Assembly (NCBI RefSeq): GCF_004211955.1 | Contig: NZ_RHJI01000001.1 | Location: forward strand, 1-64,000 | Reading direction: 5' to 3' | DNA: 64,000 nt | From: Escherichia sp. E1V33 | Lineage (GTDB): Bacteria > Pseudomonadota > Gammaproteobacteria > Enterobacterales > Enterobacteriaceae | Part shown: positions 1 to 9,538 of the stretch, piece by piece | Numbering within the stretch: position 1 is the first letter of the stretch | Layout of the letters: the number at the start of each line of letters is the position of its first letter | Notes under the pieces: model-generated | Database searches by the model: none | The model's input: the letters and a program-made list of their open reading frames with translations, nothing else | What the model was told of the DNA's origin: nothing | Position numbers and translations under genes: made by a program

Positions 1-1
1 C

Positions 2-961
2 GCAGGTAAGCCGACCAACAAACCAAACCTGGTCTGCGGTCCGGTGCAAATCTGCTGGCATAAATTTGCCCGCTACTGGGATGTAGAGCTGCGTGAGATC
101 CCTATGCGTCCCGGCCAGCTATTCATGGATCCGAAACGCATGATCGAGGCCTGCGACGAAAACACCATCGGCGTGGTGCCGACTTTCGGCGTGACCTACA
201 CCGGTAACTATGAGTTCCCGCAACCGCTGCACGATGCACTGGATAAATTCCAGGCCGACACCGGTATCGACATCGACATGCACATCGACGCCGCCAGTGG
301 TGGCTTCCTTGCGCCGTTCGTGGCGCCGGATATTGTCTGGGACTTCCGCCTGCCGCGCGTGAAATCCATCAGTGCTTCAGGCCATAAATTCGGTCTGGCT
401 CCGCTGGGCTGCGGCTGGGTGATCTGGCGTGACGAAGAAGCGCTGCCGCAGGAACTGGTATTCAACGTTGACTACCTCGGCGGTCAGATTGGTACTTTCG
501 CCATCAACTTCTCCCGTCCGGCGGGTCAGGTGATTGCACAGTACTATGAGTTCCTGCGCCTCGGCTGTGAAGGTTATACCAAAGTACAGAACGCCTCTTA
601 CCAGGTTGCTGCTTATCTGGCGGATGAAATCGCTAAACTGGGGCCGTATGAGTTCATCTGTACGGGGCGCCCGGATGAAGGTATCCCGGCGGTGTGCTTC
701 AAACTGAAAGACGGGGAAAATCCAGGATACACCCTGTATGACCTCTCTGAACGTCTGCGTCTGCGCGGCTGGCAGGTTCCGGCATTTACCCTCGGCGGTG
801 AAGCCACCGACATCGTGGTAATGCGCATTATGTGCCGTCGTGGCTTCGAAATGGACTTCGCTGAACTGTTACTGGAAGACTACAAAGCCTCCCTGAAATA
901 TCTCAGCGATCACCCGAAACTGCAGGGTATTGCCCAACAGAACAGCTTTAAACATACCTGA
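2..961 (+). CDS. gadA: Glutamate decarboxylase (3' part; start lies outside the window)
   Basis: PLP-dependent enzyme converting glutamate to GABA with consumption of a proton; cytoplasmic, working with the GadC antiporter in glutamate-dependent acid resistance. The open frame runs from the first bases, giving the last 319 residues of a family that is normally 466 long. The motif SASGHKFGL contains the PLP-binding lysine (codon 386-388, equivalent to Lys276). The C-terminus ends FKHT, which includes the penultimate histidine known to control pH-dependent closing of the active site. GadA and GadB are nearly identical; gadX, gadW and the hde genes next door make this gadA rather than gadB. Confidence 0.97.
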   Translation, partial: AGKPTNKPNLVCGPVQICWHKFARYWDVELREIPMRPGQLFMDPKRMIEACDENTIGVVPTFGVTYTGNYEFPQPLHDALDKFQADTGIDIDMHIDAASGGFLAPFVAPDIVWDFRLPRVKSISASGHKFGLAPLGCGWVIWRDEEALPQELVFNVDYLGGQIGTFAINFSRPAGQVIAQYYEFLRLGCEGYTKVQNASYQVAAYLADEIAKLGPYEFICTGRPDEGIPAVCFKLKDGENPGYTLYDLSERLRLRGWQVPAFTLGGEATDIVVMRIMCRRGFEMDFAELLLEDYKASLKYLSDHPKLQGIAQQNSFKHT

Positions 962-974
962 TAACAGGATGTTA

Positions 975-1003
975 CCTGCATGCCAGGAGCATGCAGGTTT
1001 AAT
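975..1003 (+). terminator. Hairpin just after gadA
   Basis: CCTGCATG (975-982) pairs with CATGCAGG (990-997) and is followed by TTTAATG. It starts 14 bases after the gadA stop. The U-run is short, so it may be a weak terminator or a 3'-end stabiliser ahead of the stronger hairpin downstream. Confidence 0.5.
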
Positions 1004-1050
1004 GCCTTCATGGTAAAGAAATATATCCTATAAATAAGAGCTGTGGCGTA

Positions 1051-1082
1051 ATGATCAGAATGCTAATTCTGGTCATTTTTTT
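1051..1082 (+). terminator. Rho-independent terminator downstream of gadA
   Basis: ATGATCAGAAT pairs with ATTCTGGTCAT (one G-U pair) and is followed directly by seven T. It would end gadA transcripts about 90 bases past the stop codon and limit read-through into gadX. Confidence 0.75.
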
Positions 1083-1355
1083 GGGGGGGAGGAAGCTCAT
1101 ATAGTTGAATAATTTGCAATACAAATTAAATTTTGTGCAAATTATAGTAGAATGCATGCGATATTATTCATATCCGTTATTATTGCTCATTTTTGCTCTA
1201 ATAGATTGAAAAATAAGTGACCTGGAACAATGCTTCTAACCACTTAGCAGGCTATTCATTTTTTCGTTTAAGCTTAGTTTAAGTGATGATTTGACTTAGG
1301 GTGTTGGCGTGCTACATTAAATACAGCAATATGTTTTTGTTATAGTGTATTAATG
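1083..1355 (+). promoter_or_regulatory. AT-rich control region of gadX with a candidate sigma-S promoter
   Basis: The gene-free stretch between gadA and gadX is very AT-rich, typical of H-NS-bound DNA. TTGACT (1291-1296) and a sigma-S-like CTACATT (1312-1318) stand 16 bases apart, which would start RNA near 1325, about 30 bases before gadX. In K-12, gadX is known to be sigma-S dependent, which fits. The position is inferred from motifs only. Confidence 0.5.
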
Positions 1356-2171
1356 ATGCAATCACTAAATGGAACTTGTTTAATTGCGTATGCAAAGCAT
1401 GAATATATTCTCACCATGGTTAACGGTGAGTCCTATAGTTTTAACAGTGGTGATTTAGTTTTTGCGGATGCGAGCCAGATCTTATTTGATCAGTGCATTG
1501 AGAACGCAGTCTTTGTCACGAAGGACACTCTTTCATTATTCCTTCCGATGCTCAAGGAGGAGGCATTAAATATTCATGCCTATAAAAAAGTTCCTTCGCT
1601 AATTGTTCATCACTGCACCCGAGATATTCCTGTTTTTCAGGAAGTTGTACAGCTTTCGCAGAGTAAAAATCTTCGCTATGGTGAGGTTTTACGTAAAAGG
1701 GCATTAATATTCGCGATATTGTCTGTTTTTCTTGAAGATGAACAGTTTATAACGCTACTCATGAATATCTTACAGCCCAATATGCGAATGCGGGTTTGTA
1801 CGGTCATTAACCGTAATATCGCTCATGAATGGTCATTGGCGAAAATAGCCAGTGAGTTATTGATGAGTCCAAGTTTGTTAAAGAAAAAATTGCGTGAAGA
1901 AGAGACGTCTTATTCACAACTGCTTACCGAATGTAGAATGCGACGCGCGTTACAACTCATTGTAAGACATGGTTTTTCTATAAAGAGAGTGGCCGCGTTG
2001 TGTGGCTACAACAGTGTATCGTATTTTATTTATGTTTTTCGCAATTATTATGGCATGACACCGACAGAGTATCATGAACGCATAGCTGAAAGAGGGTGTA
2101 ATAACCATCTGATGATGGATGTTTGTGTACCAGAAAAGTGTTGTCACCCTGAAAGGATAGTAAGGTTATAA
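1356..2171 (+). CDS. gadX: AraC-family acid-resistance regulator GadX
   Basis: Transcription activator of gadA/gadBC and gadE. The protein is about 271 residues. An effector/dimer domain comes first, then an AraC helix-turn-helix region in the last 130 residues: the segment around SLAKIASELLMS followed by the second helix region with IKRVAALCGYNSVSYF, ending MTPTEY. Two ATGs lie side by side (1353 and 1356); the second gives the MQSL start known from K-12. Compared with my memory of K-12 GadX (274 aa), the last 25 or so residues after MTPTEYHER are quite different and the body is also diverged. It faces gadW and is overlapped at its 3' UTR by the antisense RNA GadY. Confidence 0.95.
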   Translation: MQSLNGTCLIAYAKHEYILTMVNGESYSFNSGDLVFADASQILFDQCIENAVFVTKDTLSLFLPMLKEEALNIHAYKKVPSLIVHHCTRDIPVFQEVVQLSQSKNLRYGEVLRKRALIFAILSVFLEDEQFITLLMNILQPNMRMRVCTVINRNIAHEWSLAKIASELLMSPSLLKKKLREEETSYSQLLTECRMRRALQLIVRHGFSIKRVAALCGYNSVSYFIYVFRNYYGMTPTEYHERIAERGCNNHLMMDVCVPEKCCHPERIVRL

Positions 2172-2186
2172 TTGCTTTTTGAAGTT

Positions 2187-2293
2187 AAAAAAAAACCCGG
2201 CATAGGGGACCGGGAAGAGGATAGTCTGCCGTCTCCAGACTAATAAGCCGTTATAACACTCCATGTTGGCACGGGAAACTTTGTGCTCTCAGT
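2187..2293 (-). ncRNA. gadY: GadY small RNA, antisense to the gadX 3' UTR
   Basis: Read on the minus strand, the RNA begins ACTGAGAGCACAAAG and ends with a GC-rich hairpin (CCCGG...CCGGG) and a run of nine T. This matches the K-12 GadY RNA (about 105 nt) almost base for base by memory. GadY pairs with the 3' end of gadX mRNA and directs cleavage between gadX and gadW, which stabilises gadX mRNA. It sits wholly between the gadX stop and the gadW start. Confidence 0.93.
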
Positions 2294-2539
2294 GGTTTAA
2301 ATATAACTTTTACTGGAGATAAGATCAGCCAATTTTTTATAAACATAAGCTATACACGAATTTAAGATATATCACGCATGCATTTACTTTTTATGTCTTT
2401 ACCGATATGTGCGCTTGTGTATGCGATTACTTTTGGTCCTACCAATTTTGGCAGTTTTGGTTTTTTAAATGAGTCATACATCATTTCATTTGTATACTGA
2501 AATTGTAATGGTTGTAGCAATGGAATATAAGGGCTTGTC
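2294..2539 (+). promoter_or_regulatory. gadW upstream region
   Basis: AT-rich 246-bp stretch between the GadY promoter (minus strand) and gadW (plus strand). It must contain the GadY promoter and probably a gadW promoter. I could not pick out a convincing -35/-10 pair for gadW, so only the region is marked. Confidence 0.4.
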
Positions 2540-3268
2540 ATGACACACGTTTGCTCAGTGATCCTCACTCGCCGTTCATTTGATATTTATCATGAGCAGC
2601 AAAAACTCTCTTTGCAAAAAGAGAGTATTCTTTTGATGGACAAAAATATGGTGGAAAATTTTCCTTTTGATGAATCCTTCGCCCGCAGACTAGATATCGA
2701 TGAAAGGATCATTAGCCATTACTTGCACAATATCCGTCTTTCGGGTCGGTGTTTAGGGCTGCATGGTAAAAAACGGTTGTTAGTTAACCCAACACCACCG
2801 ATGCCGCTGGTCACTGCAATATTTGATAGTTTTGCTCAAGAAGATATTGCGTCCAGGACATTAAATAATATGCTGTACTTTTCCTGCCTTTCGATGTTTT
2901 CACGAAATAAAGAACTTATTCCCTTCCTTTTTAATAGCATTAGCACTATTTCAGGTAAAGTTGAACGCATTATTAGCTTTGATATCGCCAAACGTTGGTA
3001 TCTGCGTGATATCGCCGAAAAAATGTATACCAGTGAAAGCCTAATCAAGAAAAAATTGCAGGATGAAAACACCTGCTTTAGCAAAATATTATTGGCTTCA
3101 CGAATGTCGATGGCCAGACGATTACTCGAGTTACGACAAATCCCGCTGCCGATGATTGCAGAAAAATGTGGCTATAGCAGTACGTTGTACTTTATTAATA
3201 CTTTCCGCCAGTACTATGGCGTAACCCCACATCAGTTTGCGCAACAGTCAACGGGGACCTTTTCCTGA
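2540..3268 (+). CDS. gadW: AraC-family acid-resistance regulator GadW
   Basis: 242 residues, the same length as in K-12. The first 130 residues form the sensing/dimer part. The C-terminal third is an AraC helix-turn-helix domain: YLRDIAEKMYTSESLIKKKL, then the second helix pair with IAEKCGYSS and the closing YYGVTPHQFA. It partners GadX in controlling the gad regulon, repressing or activating depending on growth phase. The start matches the K-12 MTHVCSVIL start. The N-terminal half is more diverged than the DNA-binding half. Confidence 0.95.
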   Translation: MTHVCSVILTRRSFDIYHEQQKLSLQKESILLMDKNMVENFPFDESFARRLDIDERIISHYLHNIRLSGRCLGLHGKKRLLVNPTPPMPLVTAIFDSFAQEDIASRTLNNMLYFSCLSMFSRNKELIPFLFNSISTISGKVERIISFDIAKRWYLRDIAEKMYTSESLIKKKLQDENTCFSKILLASRMSMARRLLELRQIPLPMIAEKCGYSSTLYFINTFRQYYGVTPHQFAQQSTGTFS

Positions 3269-3413
3269 CTGGATTTCTCATTCGAAAGTCGGTCAGGATC
3301 TCCCTCACACTTCATGTGAAAATCTTTCCTCATCAACTCTGCCGGGTCACCGGCAAGTTTGCTTTCGCAGTTTGCAAAACAGTAAACGTATTTTCAGGAG
3401 GAAAAGACGCGGC

Positions 3414-3695
3414 ATGTTCAGGATTATTAAGTTTGCAATTCATACAACTACGGGAATTCTGGTCAGTGTCGTGTTGTTTAAATTGATCACCAACGGTTGG
3501 AGCGGTTTCTACTTTCAATGCTGTTTACTGAGTCTGATGTTCCTGGCGGTAAGTTGGTTGTTGAGTGGCGAGTGGTTTGCGGGAAAGAGCAAGGCTGAAC
3601 CCTTATGTTCAACCTTGCTCTCGTTTACACGTTACGCTTTTTTAAAGCGGGCAAAGAGATGTTCCACCACTACGAAAAAGACCGGAACGAAGTAA
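3414..3695 (+). CDS. Possible small two-helix membrane protein between gadW and mdtF
   Basis: The frame opens with ATG at 3414 after an AGGAGG-type ribosome site (3396-3401, 12 bases upstream). It encodes 93 residues. Residues 2-25 and 33-52 are hydrophobic (GILVSVVLF and [13 protein letters not shown]), as in a membrane hairpin. The frame then runs through the mdtF terminator hairpin (3587-3620) and overlaps the last 64 bases of mdtF on the other strand, so its tail may not be conserved. No family is recognised. The clear ribosome site and the hydrophobic pattern argue for a real gene; the odd tail argues against. Confidence 0.4.
   Translation: MFRIIKFAIHTTTGILVSVVLFKLITNGWSGFYFQCCLLSLMFLAVSWLLSGEWFAGKSKAEPLCSTLLSFTRYAFLKRAKRCSTTTKKTGTK
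3587..3620 (-). terminator. Terminator of the gadE-mdtEF operon
   Basis: A 14-base stem (GAGCAAGGCTGAAC against GTTCAACCTTGCTC, one mismatch) with a 6-base loop, 12 bases past the mdtF stop. On the minus strand only three U follow, so termination may be partial. Confidence 0.6.
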
Positions 3696-6600
3696 ATCGC
3701 CAGCACCGTTGCTGCAAACATCCCCCCCATAACGCCTGTACCTACTGCGTTTTGCGCACCGGAGCCTGCGCCATGACTGATAACCAGCGGCAGCACGCCG
3801 AGTATAAAGGCCAGAGAGGTCATCAGGATGGGGCGTAAGCGCATCCGTGCCGCTTCGATAATCGCTTCCATCGGCGTCTTCCCTTCTTTTTGCATCATCT
3901 CAACCGCAAACTCGACAATCAGGATGGCGTTCTTGGCGGAAAGCCCAATGGTGGTCAGCAGACCAACCTGGAAGTAGACGTCATTGCTTAACCCGCGCAG
4001 GTCAGTAGCCAGTAACGCGCCAATTACCCCAAGCGGTACGACCAGCATTACCGAGAACGGAATCGACCAGCTTTCGTAAAGTGCGGCAAGGGCAAGGAAT
4101 ACCACGACCAGCGAGATGGCATATAGTGCCGGAGCCTGGTTGGAAGATAACGCTTCCTGATATGACAGCCCGGTCCATGAGTAGCCAACGCCAGTCGGAA
4201 GTTTTGCGACCAGATCCGCCATAAATTTCATTGCATCACCGGTACTTTTTCCAGCCGCCGCTTCACCTAAAATCTCCATTGCTGGAATACCGTTGTAGCG
4301 TTCCAGACGTGGTGAGCCGTAAGTCCACTCTGTTGAAGAATAAGCAGAAAGTGGCGCCATCGTGCCGGAGGCGTTGCGCACATACCATTGGTTTATATTG
4401 TCCGGCAGCATGCGGAACGGTGTTCCCGCCTGGACATACACTTTTTTCACCCGTCCCTGGTTAAGGAAGTCGTTCACGTAGCTACTACCGAAAGCGGTGG
4501 AAATGGTCTGGTTGATATCGGACAACTCCACGCCCATCGCCTCAGCTTTCGCCGCGTTGACGTTGACTTTGAACATCGGCGTATCTTCCAGGCCGTTCGG
4601 GCGTACCCCGGTGACCTGGTCAGGCGATTGTGCTGCCAGAGACAGCAACTCGTTTCTTGCCTGGGTTAGCTTTTCATGCCCCAGGTTACCGTTGTCCAGC
4701 AGTTCCATATCAAAACCTGACGCTGTCCCCAGTTCTGCTACCGCCGGTAAGTTGAACGGGAAAATAACTGCTTTATTGATGCGGCTAAGAGCCACCATCG
4801 CCCGCTGAATAATCGCCGTTACCGAATTTTCTTCGCCGACACGTTCAGACCAGGGCTTCAGGCTGATAAACGCCAGACCGTTGTTTTGCCCCTGGCCGCT
4901 AAAGCCGAAGCCACCAACGGTAAACACTGACTGGACATTATCTTTCTCTTTTGTCAGATAATAATCAGTCACCTGTTGTAGCACTTTGCTGGTGTTTACC
5001 ATCGTAGCGCCGGAAGGTAATTGCGCGGTGGTCATAAACACCCCCTGATCCTCTTCCGGTAAGAAAGAGGTTGGCGTGCGCAGGAACAGCACCGCCATCC
5101 CAGCGCAGATCAGCAGGTAAACCACCATGTAGCGACCAGTGCAACGTAGCAGAGAGCGTGTGCTGTCGGTATAGTGCTGAGTCGATTTTTCAAACAGGTT
5201 GTTGAAGCGAACGAATAAGGCGTTCGGCTTGTGACCGCCTTCCGGCGCAGCTTTCAGAATGGTGGCGCAAAGGGCAGGGGTCAGACTCATTGCCACAAAC
5301 ACCGAAAGCAGCATGGATGAGATAAGCGTGATGGAGAACTGGCGATAAATCTCGCCCGTAGCACCGCTCATAAAGGCCATCGGCATAAACACCGCAGACA
5401 GAACAACGGCAATCCCGACCAGCGCGCGTTGGATTTGCCCCATCGATTTATGCGTCGCTTCCTTCGGCGGCAGTTTATCTTCCGCTATCACGCGCTCGAC
5501 GTTTTCTACCACCACGATCGCATCATCAACCAGCAACCCTATCGCCAACACCATCCCGAACATCGTGAGAGTGTTGATGGTAAAACCGACCGCCGACAAA
5601 ATCGCAAATGTGCCGAGAATAACGACCGGAACGGCAATTGTCGGGATAATCGTAGCGCGAATGTTTTGTAAAAACAGATACATGACCAGGAAGACGAGGA
5701 TGATAGCCTCGATCAGCGTTTTGAAAACTTCATGAATTGAAATTTCAATAAATGGCGTGGTGTCGTAAGGATAAACTGTTTTCAGACTGGCCGGGAAAAA
5801 GGCCGATAGCCTGTTCAGCTCTGCTTTCACCGCTCGCGAGGTATCCAGGGCGTTCGCCCCGGCAGCCAGTTTGATGGCGATCCCGGCGGCAGGTTTGCCA
5901 TTAAAACGCGCCACGGTAGAATAGTCTTCTGCGCCTAACTCGACGCGGGCAACATCACGTAGCAATACTTGCGAGCCATCTTGCCGAACTTTAAGCAAAA
6001 TTTTGCCAAATTCTTCCGGTGTTTGCAGACGTGTCTGCACAATGATAGAGGCGTTCAGTTGCTGGTCCGCCGCCTGTGGCATCCCCCCCAATTGACCACC
6101 GGAAATCTGGTTATTCTGTATCTTGATTTGGGAAATAACATCAGACGGTACAAGATTGTATTTATTGAGTTTTTGCGGGTCCAGCCAGATACGCATGGCG
6201 TATTGCGAACCAAATAACTGTACGCTACCTACACCTGCGGTACGGCTTAACGGGTCTTTGATATTCGACGCGACATAGTCCGCGATATCGTACTGGTTCA
6301 GACTACCGTCGTCAGAGATAAACCCCGCCACCATCAAGATATTGCTGCTCGACTTATCAACACTTATCCCTTGCTGTTGCACCGCTTCGGGTAATGAGGG
6401 CATAGCCAGTTGCAGCTTGTTCTGTACCTGAACCTGCGCGATATCAGGTGATGTACCCGTCTCGAAGGTTAGAGTGATGGAGGCATTACCCGCAGCGTCG
6501 CTGGTTGATGACATATACATTAAGCCATCCAGCCCATTCATATTTTGCTCAATCACCTGGGTGACAGAGTCTTCTACCGTTCGCGCATCGGCACCTGGAT

Positions 6601-6745
6601 AGGTTGCGCTGACGGTAATTGTTGGCGGCGCGATTTGTGGATATTGCGCAACGGGCAGGTTCATGATCGCCAGCCCGCCCGCGAGCATCATAATAATGGC
6701 AAGTACCCAGGCAAAAACTGGGCGATCAATAAAATAGTTAGCCAT
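3632..6745 (-). CDS. mdtF: RND multidrug efflux transporter MdtF
   Basis: Inner-membrane pump of the MdtEF-TolC tripartite system, driven by proton influx; exports dyes, detergents and some antibiotics and is active in anaerobic and acid-stressed cells. It has 1037 residues, the expected length. The start [20 protein letters not shown] is the typical AcrB-family first transmembrane helix. The charged pair in [15 protein letters not shown] (transmembrane helix 4) carries the proton-relay aspartates. Two large periplasmic loops follow helices 1 and 7. It lies 24 bp downstream of mdtE and is co-transcribed with gadE and mdtE. Confidence 0.98.
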   Translation of the reverse strand: MANYFIDRPVFAWVLAIIMMLAGGLAIMNLPVAQYPQIAPPTITVSATYPGADARTVEDSVTQVIEQNMNGLDGLMYMSSTSDAAGNASITLTFETGTSPDIAQVQVQNKLQLAMPSLPEAVQQQGISVDKSSSNILMVAGFISDDGSLNQYDIADYVASNIKDPLSRTAGVGSVQLFGSQYAMRIWLDPQKLNKYNLVPSDVISQIKIQNNQISGGQLGGMPQAADQQLNASIIVQTRLQTPEEFGKILLKVRQDGSQVLLRDVARVELGAEDYSTVARFNGKPAAGIAIKLAAGANALDTSRAVKAELNRLSAFFPASLKTVYPYDTTPFIEISIHEVFKTLIEAIILVFLVMYLFLQNIRATIIPTIAVPVVILGTFAILSAVGFTINTLTMFGMVLAIGLLVDDAIVVVENVERVIAEDKLPPKEATHKSMGQIQRALVGIAVVLSAVFMPMAFMSGATGEIYRQFSITLISSMLLSVFVAMSLTPALCATILKAAPEGGHKPNALFVRFNNLFEKSTQHYTDSTRSLLRCTGRYMVVYLLICAGMAVLFLRTPTSFLPEEDQGVFMTTAQLPSGATMVNTSKVLQQVTDYYLTKEKDNVQSVFTVGGFGFSGQGQNNGLAFISLKPWSERVGEENSVTAIIQRAMVALSRINKAVIFPFNLPAVAELGTASGFDMELLDNGNLGHEKLTQARNELLSLAAQSPDQVTGVRPNGLEDTPMFKVNVNAAKAEAMGVELSDINQTISTAFGSSYVNDFLNQGRVKKVYVQAGTPFRMLPDNINQWYVRNASGTMAPLSAYSSTEWTYGSPRLERYNGIPAMEILGEAAAGKSTGDAMKFMADLVAKLPTGVGYSWTGLSYQEALSSNQAPALYAISLVVVFLALAALYESWSIPFSVMLVVPLGVIGALLATDLRGLSNDVYFQVGLLTTIGLSAKNAILIVEFAVEMMQKEGKTPMEAIIEAARMRLRPILMTSLAFILGVLPLVISHGAGSGAQNAVGTGVMGGMFAATVLAIYFVPVFFVVVEHLFARFKKA

Positions 6746-6769
6746 GAAAGTCCCCTTAAGCCTGCAACG

Positions 6770-7927
6770 TTACTGTTTCGATTCGGTGCTGGCGTTTTCC
6801 TGGCCGGAGGAAATTGCGCGTGCTTTGATACCCGGACGAATGCGTTGCAAACCGGAAACGATCACGCGATCGCCAGCCTGCAAGCCAGAAGTGACGACCC
6901 ACTGGTCGCCGATGGCTTTAGTGGCCTCAATTTCACGTAACTGCACGACATCATCTTTATCAAGAATGAGTGCCGTTGCTTTGCCCTGGGCGTTATGGGT
7001 AACACCTTCCTGCGGCACCAGTAAAACGTTCTGTCGGCTACCTTCATCCACTAATGCCGTGACGTACATGCCTGGCAACAAGTCGCCATTCGGATTGGGG
7101 AAAATCGCCCGTAACGTCACGGAGCCCGTGGTTTCATCCACCGTCGGGTCGGAGAATTTCAGCGTGCCGGTCTGGCTGTAACGTTTACCATTTTCCAGAT
7201 TGAGCTGTACCGGCGTACTGCCCTGAACTTGTTTGATTTGCCCACTGGCGACCTCTTCTTTCATGCGCAAGAAATCCTGCACCGACTGCGTGAGATCGAC
7301 ATAAATCGGGTCCAGACGTTGTACGGTAACCAGCGAATCTGCCTGATTAGCAGTAACTAATGCGCCGACGGTCACCGATGACTTCCCACTGACGCCAGTA
7401 ATAGGCGAGGTGACATTAGCGTATTGCAGATTGATGGTCGCCTGCTCAACGGCAGCTTTGGCGACGGTGACATTCGCTTCTGCTTCATTAAGTTGAGTTC
7501 GCGCCGTGTCGTAGTCCTGGCGGCTGACGTAGTTGGTTTTCAGCAACGATGCCTGGCGGTTAAAGGTAATGCGGGCATTGCTGGCGGTAGAGAGGGCTTT
7601 AGCCAGCGAACCTTTGGCAGAGTTTAATTCAGCTAGTAACGGAGCAGGGTCAATCTGATACAACGAATCGCCCTGGTTAACTTTATCGCCTTCGATAAAA
7701 TTGCGTTTAATGATGATGCCACCTACCTGCGGGCGAATCTCAGCAACTTCATAAGGAACAGTTCTGCCGGGCAATTCGCTCATGACATTGACTGAGCCGG
7801 GGGAGAGCGTCACCACGCCCACTTCTGGCGTCATGGAGGCAGCCTTTTGCGCTGATTTGTCGTCGCATGCGGTAAGTATTACGCCGCAGAATAACAACGG
7901 TATTAACAGTTTTCTTTTTCTGTTCAT
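6770..7927 (-). CDS. mdtE: Membrane fusion protein MdtE (lipoprotein)
   Basis: Periplasmic adaptor linking MdtF to TolC. I chose the start giving 385 residues beginning MNRKRK; the frame stays open for 69 codons further upstream, but that stretch has no family features. The signal sequence ends in the lipobox LTAC, with Cys21 as the lipidated residue. Then come the beta-barrel/lipoyl half motifs (PQVGGIIIKRNFIEGDKVNQG), a long helical hairpin (about residues 95-165) and the second lipoyl half. It is the second gene of the gadE-mdtEF operon. Confidence 0.97.
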   Translation of the reverse strand: MNRKRKLLIPLLFCGVILTACDDKSAQKAASMTPEVGVVTLSPGSVNVMSELPGRTVPYEVAEIRPQVGGIIIKRNFIEGDKVNQGDSLYQIDPAPLLAELNSAKGSLAKALSTASNARITFNRQASLLKTNYVSRQDYDTARTQLNEAEANVTVAKAAVEQATINLQYANVTSPITGVSGKSSVTVGALVTANQADSLVTVQRLDPIYVDLTQSVQDFLRMKEEVASGQIKQVQGSTPVQLNLENGKRYSQTGTLKFSDPTVDETTGSVTLRAIFPNPNGDLLPGMYVTALVDEGSRQNVLLVPQEGVTHNAQGKATALILDKDDVVQLREIEATKAIGDQWVVTSGLQAGDRVIVSGLQRIRPGIKARAISSGQENASTESKQ

Positions 7928-8290
7928 TTTATTCCCTGAAAATTCGTGAAAAATTACGGATTTTTTGAATGTGCGCGGGGAGAGGCATGAGGGATTTACT
8001 GACCTGCGGCATAGTGCCGACCATGGGGAAATATGCCTGTGATGGAGCATGCAGGCCGAGTGGCCAATGTGGCGATGTTGATGGCAAAAAAAATGTTGCC
8101 GTTCTGCTGACAGTATCTGCCTGCATCCGGGCAACGAATGTTTCTACTGGTGGATACATAAACCAGGGGAATAAGTTCGTTTTCGCTTCTCCTTTGGTTA
8201 TCACCGGGAGTAATGGAGTAAGCATTTGCATCCCTCATCATGCCAGCCGTCAATTTCAGGCACTTATCGCTGGGCCACATCAACTCCTTC
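7928..8290 (-). other. Long intercistronic region between gadE and mdtE
   Basis: 363 bp without a supportable gene. Frames on both strands are short and resemble nothing known. The same large gap exists in K-12, where gadE and mdtEF are nonetheless co-transcribed. I see no strong terminator. It may contain an mRNA processing site or internal promoter, but nothing specific is visible. Confidence 0.4.
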
Positions 8291-8818
8291 TTAAAAATAA
8301 GAAGAGATCCCCAGAGTCACGATGTCGCTCATACGTCTAAGTTTCAGCTTGTACATAATATTGAATTTCTGGATCTTTAATGTCTGCTGCGAAATTTTCA
8401 GCGTTGATGTGATATTACTTTCATTTTTGTTCTTCAGGATTAATTGCATAATTTTGAATTGATTATGCGAGAAACATAATTGAGAATTCTTATGGGGCAA
8501 GTGTTTTCCATAAGTAATATCAATCAAGTTTTTAATGCTTTCTTTACGGCTGATAAAAAAGATAGGCGACTGACTTTTAAGTTTACTGATGTGGTAAGGT
8601 GCCAGAACAATGATTCTTTCGGCATCTAAATTCTCAAGAAACTTAATCGCTTCTTCATCAAGGATATGATTATGATAGGTATCAATGATCACCTTGAATG
8701 GTTTGTTGTCTATGCTTTTGATCTCTGACAGGGAATTGATTTTTATCATTTCGTGATTATCTTTCAACTGCAAAAAGCCCTGTAAAAGAAAAGAATCCTT
8801 CGTCATGAGAAAAATCAT
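8291..8818 (-). CDS. gadE: LuxR-family central acid-resistance activator GadE
   Basis: Master activator of gadA, gadBC, hdeAB, slp and its own operon; binds the GAD box, partly as a heterodimer with RcsB. 175 residues from the ATG at 8816-8818 (MIFLMTKDSF), which has a good TAAGGAG site just upstream. The frame is open 20 codons further but lacks support. The C-terminal helix-turn-helix is FSHNQFKIMQLILKN through SQQTLKIQKFNIMYKL, as in LuxR/FixJ proteins. Its neighbours on both sides are members of its regulon. Confidence 0.97.
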   Translation of the reverse strand: MIFLMTKDSFLLQGFLQLKDNHEMIKINSLSEIKSIDNKPFKVIIDTYHNHILDEEAIKFLENLDAERIIVLAPYHISKLKSQSPIFFISRKESIKNLIDITYGKHLPHKNSQLCFSHNQFKIMQLILKNKNESNITSTLKISQQTLKIQKFNIMYKLKLRRMSDIVTLGISSYF

Positions 8819-9472
8819 AACTTGCTCCTTAGCCGTTATTGTTTCGAACATGTCATCCTTTTCATTATTTACATCCATGTCCGAATTCGTTGTTCAATAT
8901 AGTAAACGCCTATAAGAACGTTGCCCTTCGTGAACTAATACGTCTATTAACACTAATCAAAACTTGAGATTTATCCATCACGTACTCCATATATTGGTCC
9001 TAGGTAACATTCCTGGTTGTTATAAGTTTGTTAGTGCCAACAGGAAATTAACATCTTCTATGTTTTTACCAAGAATAAGTTATCAATTTAAAGTTTGTGA
9101 TTTCTGAATAATAAAACTAAAATAAAAAAGTAATCCGATTTAAATATCGAGTCTCCTTGTTTCTACTTAAGCTGGCAATTGGATTGCCAGCTTTCTTTTT
9201 AATTTTCCTGGAAAATTAATATCAATTGCATTAATTCTCCGCTTATTGAGTCGATGCTTGCCAAATCTTGATTTCATTTTCCCACAGCACTTTTAAACAT
9301 TAAACCTGACTACAGAAAATATCAGCCATGATAATGTTTGAAATGGCTAATTTGCTGTGAGGTAAGTAAAAACATAAAGTTTTTAGAGAGTTATTTAATG
9401 ATTCGCACGGTTATTATTTCAACGATGGTTTATGTTTTGTCATGGTGGCTATATGAAGTGGGAGTATTATAT
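8819..9472 (-). promoter_or_regulatory. gadE control region (sensory integration locus)
   Basis: About 650 bp of AT-rich, gene-free DNA upstream of gadE. In K-12 the matching region holds three gadE promoters and sites for EvgA, YdeO, GadX, GadW and GadE. Length and position are kept here. I did not find an exact match to the GAD-box consensus by eye, so individual sites are not marked. The ArrS RNA is encoded on the opposite strand inside it. Confidence 0.7.
9132..9200 (+). ncRNA. arrS: ArrS small RNA, antisense to the long gadE 5' UTR
   Basis: A strong terminator on the plus strand (AAGCTGGCAA 9169-9178, TTGCCAGCTT 9184-9193, then TCTTTTT) sits in the gadE leader with no plus-strand gene upstream. 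ArrS of K-12 is a 69-nt RNA antisense to the longest gadE leader; counting back 69 nt from the T-run gives 9132, and a sigma-S-like CTAAAAT lies at 9117-9123. Existence is well supported by the terminator; the exact 5' end is inferred. Confidence 0.7.
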
Positions 9473-9503
9473 GCCTCATAGTCACTATGAGTGATTATGA
9501 GGC
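9473..9503 (-). terminator. Long palindromic hairpin after hdeD
   Basis: GCCTCATA (9473-9480) pairs with TATGAGGC (9496-9503), with an inner stem TCAC/GTGA; it lies 35 bp past the hdeD stop. There is no U-run on either strand, so it may protect the 3' end or act as a weak terminator. Confidence 0.45.
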
Positions 9504-9538
9504 GGTGTGGGAAATGCTTTGTAGAAACCTGATATTGA

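Noticed and set aside
3237-3413. Upstream extension of the small membrane ORF into the gadW 3' end
   Set aside because: The extension overlaps gadW in another frame and has no ribosome site; the ATG at 3414 is the supportable start.
7928-8134. Longer N-terminus for MdtE
   Set aside because: The extension would put 69 residues before a perfect lipoprotein signal peptide, which must be at the N-terminus.
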